Source: an uncultured Clostridia bacterium (GTDB taxonomy: Bacteria > Bacillota > Clostridia > Lachnospirales > Lachnospiraceae). Taken from it: a DNA stretch of 8,367 nucleotides. Under the pieces are notes generated by a model. It was not told where the DNA came from and did not search any database. It saw only the letters and a list, made by a program, of their open reading frames with translations. The translations under genes were made by a program, and so were the position numbers. Shown in pieces: positions 6,859 to 8,367 of the stretch. Location of the stretch: positions 1-8,367 of the forward strand of contig CAMODY010000074.1 in the NCBI GenBank assembly GCA_946611595.1, in the 5' to 3' direction. Positions within the stretch are counted from its first letter, which is position 1, and each line of letters begins with the position of its first letter.

Positions 6859-7988
6859 ACGTTAAATAATTTCTCCTCCAACTCGGAATAGTCGTAGGTA
6901 CGCTGATCAAAGTTGTTAAACTTATTGGAAGCTGCGGCTGTGCTTCTGGTGCTTTTCTTTGTCTGTGCTGTTTTCATGGATTCTGCGATCGCCATTTCAC
7001 GTTTCTCATCAAGAGCTTTCACCTCTTCCATCGAAGAAATGCCTGCGCTCTTCCATCTCTTTAAGATCGAATCCGCATATTCAAAGCTCGGCTGGTGGAT
7101 CGTGTTTATGGTCCGGTTGCAGGCTTCTAAGATCATCTCCATGTTAAAGCCATAAGAAAGCGTCCATTTTGAAACAAAGTCCGACTCTCCCTTGGAAGGT
7201 TTTCTTCCGCTCAGTCCAAAGGCTTTGAGAACCGGGTAGCAGTTATCGGAATAAATGCTGTTTAAGGTCTTGGCAGCTTTCAGTGTCGTGATCCCCTGTT
7301 CTGCCCAGCCAATGGCTGTTTTTTCGATATACCGCATATGTTTATGCCCTTTAGAAACGCAGTACTCAAATAAATATTCGATCACATCTGCAGGAAGCTT
7401 CAGGGTGTCATGGAAAAATAACACCGTATTTAAATCTGCACCCGAAAGGGCATGACCTAAATATTTCTGAATGCTGTATAAGAGCATCGTAACATCATCC
7501 TGTTGAGAGAAAGAAGCAATCTCATCCGGTGTGTACTGCTTTTTCGTATACCCCTTCTGTGATTCTGTGTTCTCTTCTTCTGTAGAAAGAATCTCTGCTG
7601 CAGGTACTTCTTCCTCTGCCTTGGACGGCGCTGCAGTCTGCGCAGATTTTGCAGAAACACTGACTGTGATCTTTTCAGTCTCATCTGTCATCTCCGCAAA
7701 AGAGATCATCCTGAGAGAAGTGAGAGTGCCGTCTTCAAAGGTAAGCTTTAAGAGGCCTTTCTTTTCCCAGTACTTCAGCGCACGGATCACATCCTTTTCA
7801 GAATCCTCCAGCGCATCCGCAATTCTGGCGATGGACAGCTCACTGCGATTCTCCTCTACACATTTGAGTAAATAGATATATATTTTTACGAATTCACCTG
7901 CGGCCTTCGGCATGTACTTTTCAATAAAGCAGTTTGGTATGCGTGTTGCCTGTGTGAATACATCTTGCTGTAACTTAAACTGACTCAT
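6855..7988 (-). CDS. DnaD-domain primosomal protein (DnaB/DnaD-like helicase co-loader)
   Basis: The 377-residue product looks like a Bacillota primosomal protein that remodels DNA and delivers helicase with the AAA+ loader encoded next door. A winged-helix module occupies about 30-95 (LSIARIADALEDSEKDVIRA). An acidic, low-complexity linker spans about 102-150. Two copies of the DnaD/DnaB C-terminal repeat follow (about 160-240 and 250-325), each ending in a Y-x-x-x-I-x-x-W-type motif: YIEKTAIGWAEQGITTL at 220-236 and YADSILKRWKSAGISSM at 304-320. A basic Ser/Thr-rich tail closes it. One winged helix plus two repeats resembles DnaB of Bacillus more than DnaD. The ATG at 7986-7988 is fixed by an in-frame TGA three codons upstream, but its best Shine-Dalgarno (AGGGAG) is 14 nt away. 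It is first in an operon with the loader and prs. Confidence 0.88.
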   Translation of the reverse strand: MSQFKLQQDVFTQATRIPNCFIEKYMPKAAGEFVKIYIYLLKCVEENRSELSIARIADALEDSEKDVIRALKYWEKKGLLKLTFEDGTLTSLRMISFAEMTDETEKITVSVSAKSAQTAAPSKAEEEVPAAEILSTEEENTESQKGYTKKQYTPDEIASFSQQDDVTMLLYSIQKYLGHALSGADLNTVLFFHDTLKLPADVIEYLFEYCVSKGHKHMRYIEKTAIGWAEQGITTLKAAKTLNSIYSDNCYPVLKAFGLSGRKPSKGESDFVSKWTLSYGFNMEMILEACNRTINTIHQPSFEYADSILKRWKSAGISSMEEVKALDEKREMAIAESMKTAQTKKSTRSTAAASNKFNNFDQRTYDYSELEEKLFNV

Positions 7989-8001
7989 GAAATTTCAAGT
8001 A

Positions 8002-8022
8002 ACTCCCTATACCCTATTCCCT
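8002..8022 (-). repeat. Three tandem 7-bp units carrying Shine-Dalgarno-like AGGG
   Basis: The minus strand reads AGGGAAT, AGGGTAT, AGGGAGT without gaps. The last unit provides AGGGAG, the best ribosome-binding site for the DnaD-domain gene, but leaves 14 nt before the ATG, longer than the usual 5-10. The repeats could give alternative ribosome contacts, and a change in copy number would alter the leader by 7 nt. Function is inference. Confidence 0.55.
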
Positions 8023-8023
8023 G

Positions 8024-8058
8024 ACTCAGACGCAAATTCTGTCATTTACCATCTGAGT
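8024..8058 (-). promoter_or_regulatory. 5'-terminal hairpin of the helicase-loader mRNA
   Basis: ACTCAGA (8052-8058 on the minus strand) pairs with TCTGAGT (8024-8030), with a possible inner AAAT/ATTT stem. It starts 1-3 nt from the predicted transcription start near 8060. A stem at the extreme 5' end commonly protects Bacillota mRNAs from decay. The dyad could instead be a protein-binding operator. Confidence 0.45.
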
Positions 8059-8066
8059 GTATGAGG

Positions 8067-8094
8067 AATATAGCACAGTTTATTTGATTTGCAA
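8067..8094 (-). promoter_or_regulatory. Promoter of the DnaD-domain/loader/prs operon
   Basis: On the minus strand TTGCAA (8089-8094) is followed after 16 bp by an extended -10, TGcTATATT (-10 hexamer 8067-8072). This predicts a start near 8060 and a 5' leader of about 72 nt. The nearest DnaA-box-like site is 37 bp upstream of the -35 element, so a DnaA assembly there could activate or repress from upstream. Confidence 0.72.
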
Positions 8095-8131
8095 ATAGCC
8101 CCAAAATCCCGATCCCCCTCAAACGTTTATA

Positions 8132-8158
8132 TGTGGACAATGTGGATAAAGTGGATAA
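8132..8158 (-). promoter_or_regulatory. Three abutting DnaA-box-like 9-mers
   Basis: Read on the minus strand, 8150-8158 is TTATCCACT, 8141-8149 is TTATCCACA and 8132-8140 is TTGTCCACA. The middle site is a perfect consensus DnaA box and each flanking site differs at one position. All three share one orientation and have no spacer. The block is 37 bp upstream of the -35 of the helicase-loader operon. The sequence match is direct observation. DnaA binding and control of the operon are inferred. Confidence 0.65.
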
Positions 8159-8186
8159 AAAAAGGTTCAAAAAAAGTACAAAAAAA
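8157..8186. other. Three phased 7-A tracts (candidate bent DNA)
   Basis: Runs of exactly seven A lie at 8157-8163, 8169-8175 and 8180-8186, with centres 12 and 11 bp apart, close to one helical turn. Such phasing bends DNA. The first tract touches the DnaA-box-like block and the last forms the T tail of the murC terminator on the minus strand, so part of the pattern has another explanation. Confidence 0.5.
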
Positions 8187-8212
8187 CCACCCCATCGGAG
8201 TGGCTTTATTTT
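8180..8212 (-). terminator. Intrinsic terminator of murC
   Basis: On the minus strand CCAC-T-CC pairs with GG-G-GTGG around a GAT loop, a 7-bp stem with one T-G wobble. It is preceded by AAAATAAAG and followed by TTTTTTT (8180-8186). It lies about 90 nt past the murC stop. Two more T7 runs follow and may act as back-up. It should separate murC transcription from the helicase-loader operon. Confidence 0.85.
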
Positions 8213-8281
8213 AAGCGTGTCAATAGCTTTTCGGCCTCGTCTAAAAAAAAATACATCTGTTTTCATAGGCTTCGAAAATTT

Positions 8282-8299
8282 TGTGGATAAGGTGGATAA
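8282..8299 (-). promoter_or_regulatory. Two abutting DnaA-box-like 9-mers next to the murC stop
   Basis: On the minus strand 8291-8299 is TTATCCACC (one mismatch) and 8282-8290 is TTATCCACA (perfect consensus). They have the same orientation as the block at 8132-8158 and directly follow the murC TAG. They lie within the transcribed murC 3' end, before its terminator. Confidence 0.6.
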
Positions 8300-8367
8300 C
8301 TATTGGCCAAGGAGCTTTTCGCCTATAATATAAACATCTCCGGCTCCCATAGTTATTAACAGATCTC
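8300..8367 (-). CDS. murC: C-terminal end of UDP-N-acetylmuramate--L-alanine ligase (MurC)
   Basis: The last 21 codons and TAG stop of a gene entering from the right are present, ending DLLITMGAGDVYIIGEKLLG plus Gln. The MGAGDVYxIGExLL pattern is the typical C-terminus of MurC, the cytoplasmic ATP-dependent ligase that adds L-alanine to UDP-MurNAc in peptidoglycan synthesis. Only the tail is visible, so catalytic motifs cannot be checked, and other Mur ligases cannot be wholly excluded. An intrinsic terminator follows about 90 nt downstream. Confidence 0.82.
   Translation of the reverse strand, partial: DLLITMGAGDVYIIGEKLLGQ

Larger units (their letters stand above)
7989..8299. other. Control region between murC and the helicase-loader operon
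   Basis: This 311-bp gap has no convincing gene. Read on the minus strand it contains, in order, a pair of DnaA-box-like 9-mers abutting the murC stop, the murC terminator, phased A-tracts, a block of three more DnaA-box-like 9-mers, a promoter, a 5'-terminal hairpin and a tandem 7-bp repeat before the start codon. Short open frames exist on both strands, but they run through the terminator and the 9-mer repeats and have no ribosome-binding site. Confidence 0.8.

Noticed and set aside
8042..8266. 74-codon minus-strand open frame in the murC to helicase-loader gap
   Set aside because: It translates straight through the murC terminator, the A-tracts and the DnaA-box-like 9-mers, covers the promoter and lacks a Shine-Dalgarno. 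Its Phe/Leu-rich stretch is just the T tails.
7989..8299. This region as the chromosomal origin oriC
   Set aside because: DnaA boxes and AT-rich DNA are present, but there is no dnaA, dnaN or rpmH neighbour and no clear DnaA-trio element. A regulatory or titration site is the simpler reading.
8133..8333. 66-codon plus-strand open frame with Asp-Lys-Val repeats
   Set aside because: The peptide repeats are the GTGGATAA repeats read as codons. The frame also runs antisense into murC.

Overview
The window looks like chromosomal core DNA of a low- to mid-GC Gram-positive bacterium of the Clostridia, most likely Lachnospiraceae. The reasons are the prs-pth-mfd gene order known from Bacillota, a DnaD-domain plus DnaI-type helicase-loader pair, a long (401 aa) PRPP synthetase, purine-rich Shine-Dalgarno sites and T-tailed intrinsic terminators. 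The family-level placement is inference. Every gene I can support lies on the minus strand, so transcription runs from high to low coordinates. There is no mobile element, CRISPR array, tRNA or rRNA.

Layout in transcription order. (1) 8300-8367: last 21 codons of murC, with an intrinsic terminator at about 8180-8212. (2) 7989-8299: a 311-bp control region with five same-orientation DnaA-box-like 9-mers in two abutting clusters, three helically phased 7-A tracts, one good sigma-A-type promoter, a 5'-terminal hairpin and a 7-bp tandem repeat of Shine-Dalgarno-like units. (3) 4676-7988: a tightly coupled operon of a DnaD/DnaB-like primosomal protein, a zinc-binding AAA+ helicase loader and PRPP synthetase (junctions: ATGA overlap, then 2 nt). 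(4) 3949-4675: a 727-bp gap without protein genes. It contains a strong candidate 6S RNA, an unassigned stretch with small repeats, a clear intrinsic terminator, and a consensus promoter feeding a doubly hairpinned pth leader. (5) 47-3948: pth and mfd, 11 nt apart, followed by an overlapping gene whose first 16 codons resemble nth (endonuclease III).

How it fits together. The helicase-loader operon needs DnaA-marked origins, and its upstream region carries candidate DnaA sites, so DnaA feedback on replication-restart and initiation genes is plausible. The same transcript makes PRPP synthetase, the entry point to nucleotide synthesis. The following unit joins translation quality control (Pth) with transcription-coupled repair (Mfd) and perhaps base-excision repair (Nth). 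The most interesting items are the DnaA-box array and the 6S RNA candidate, both in non-coding DNA.
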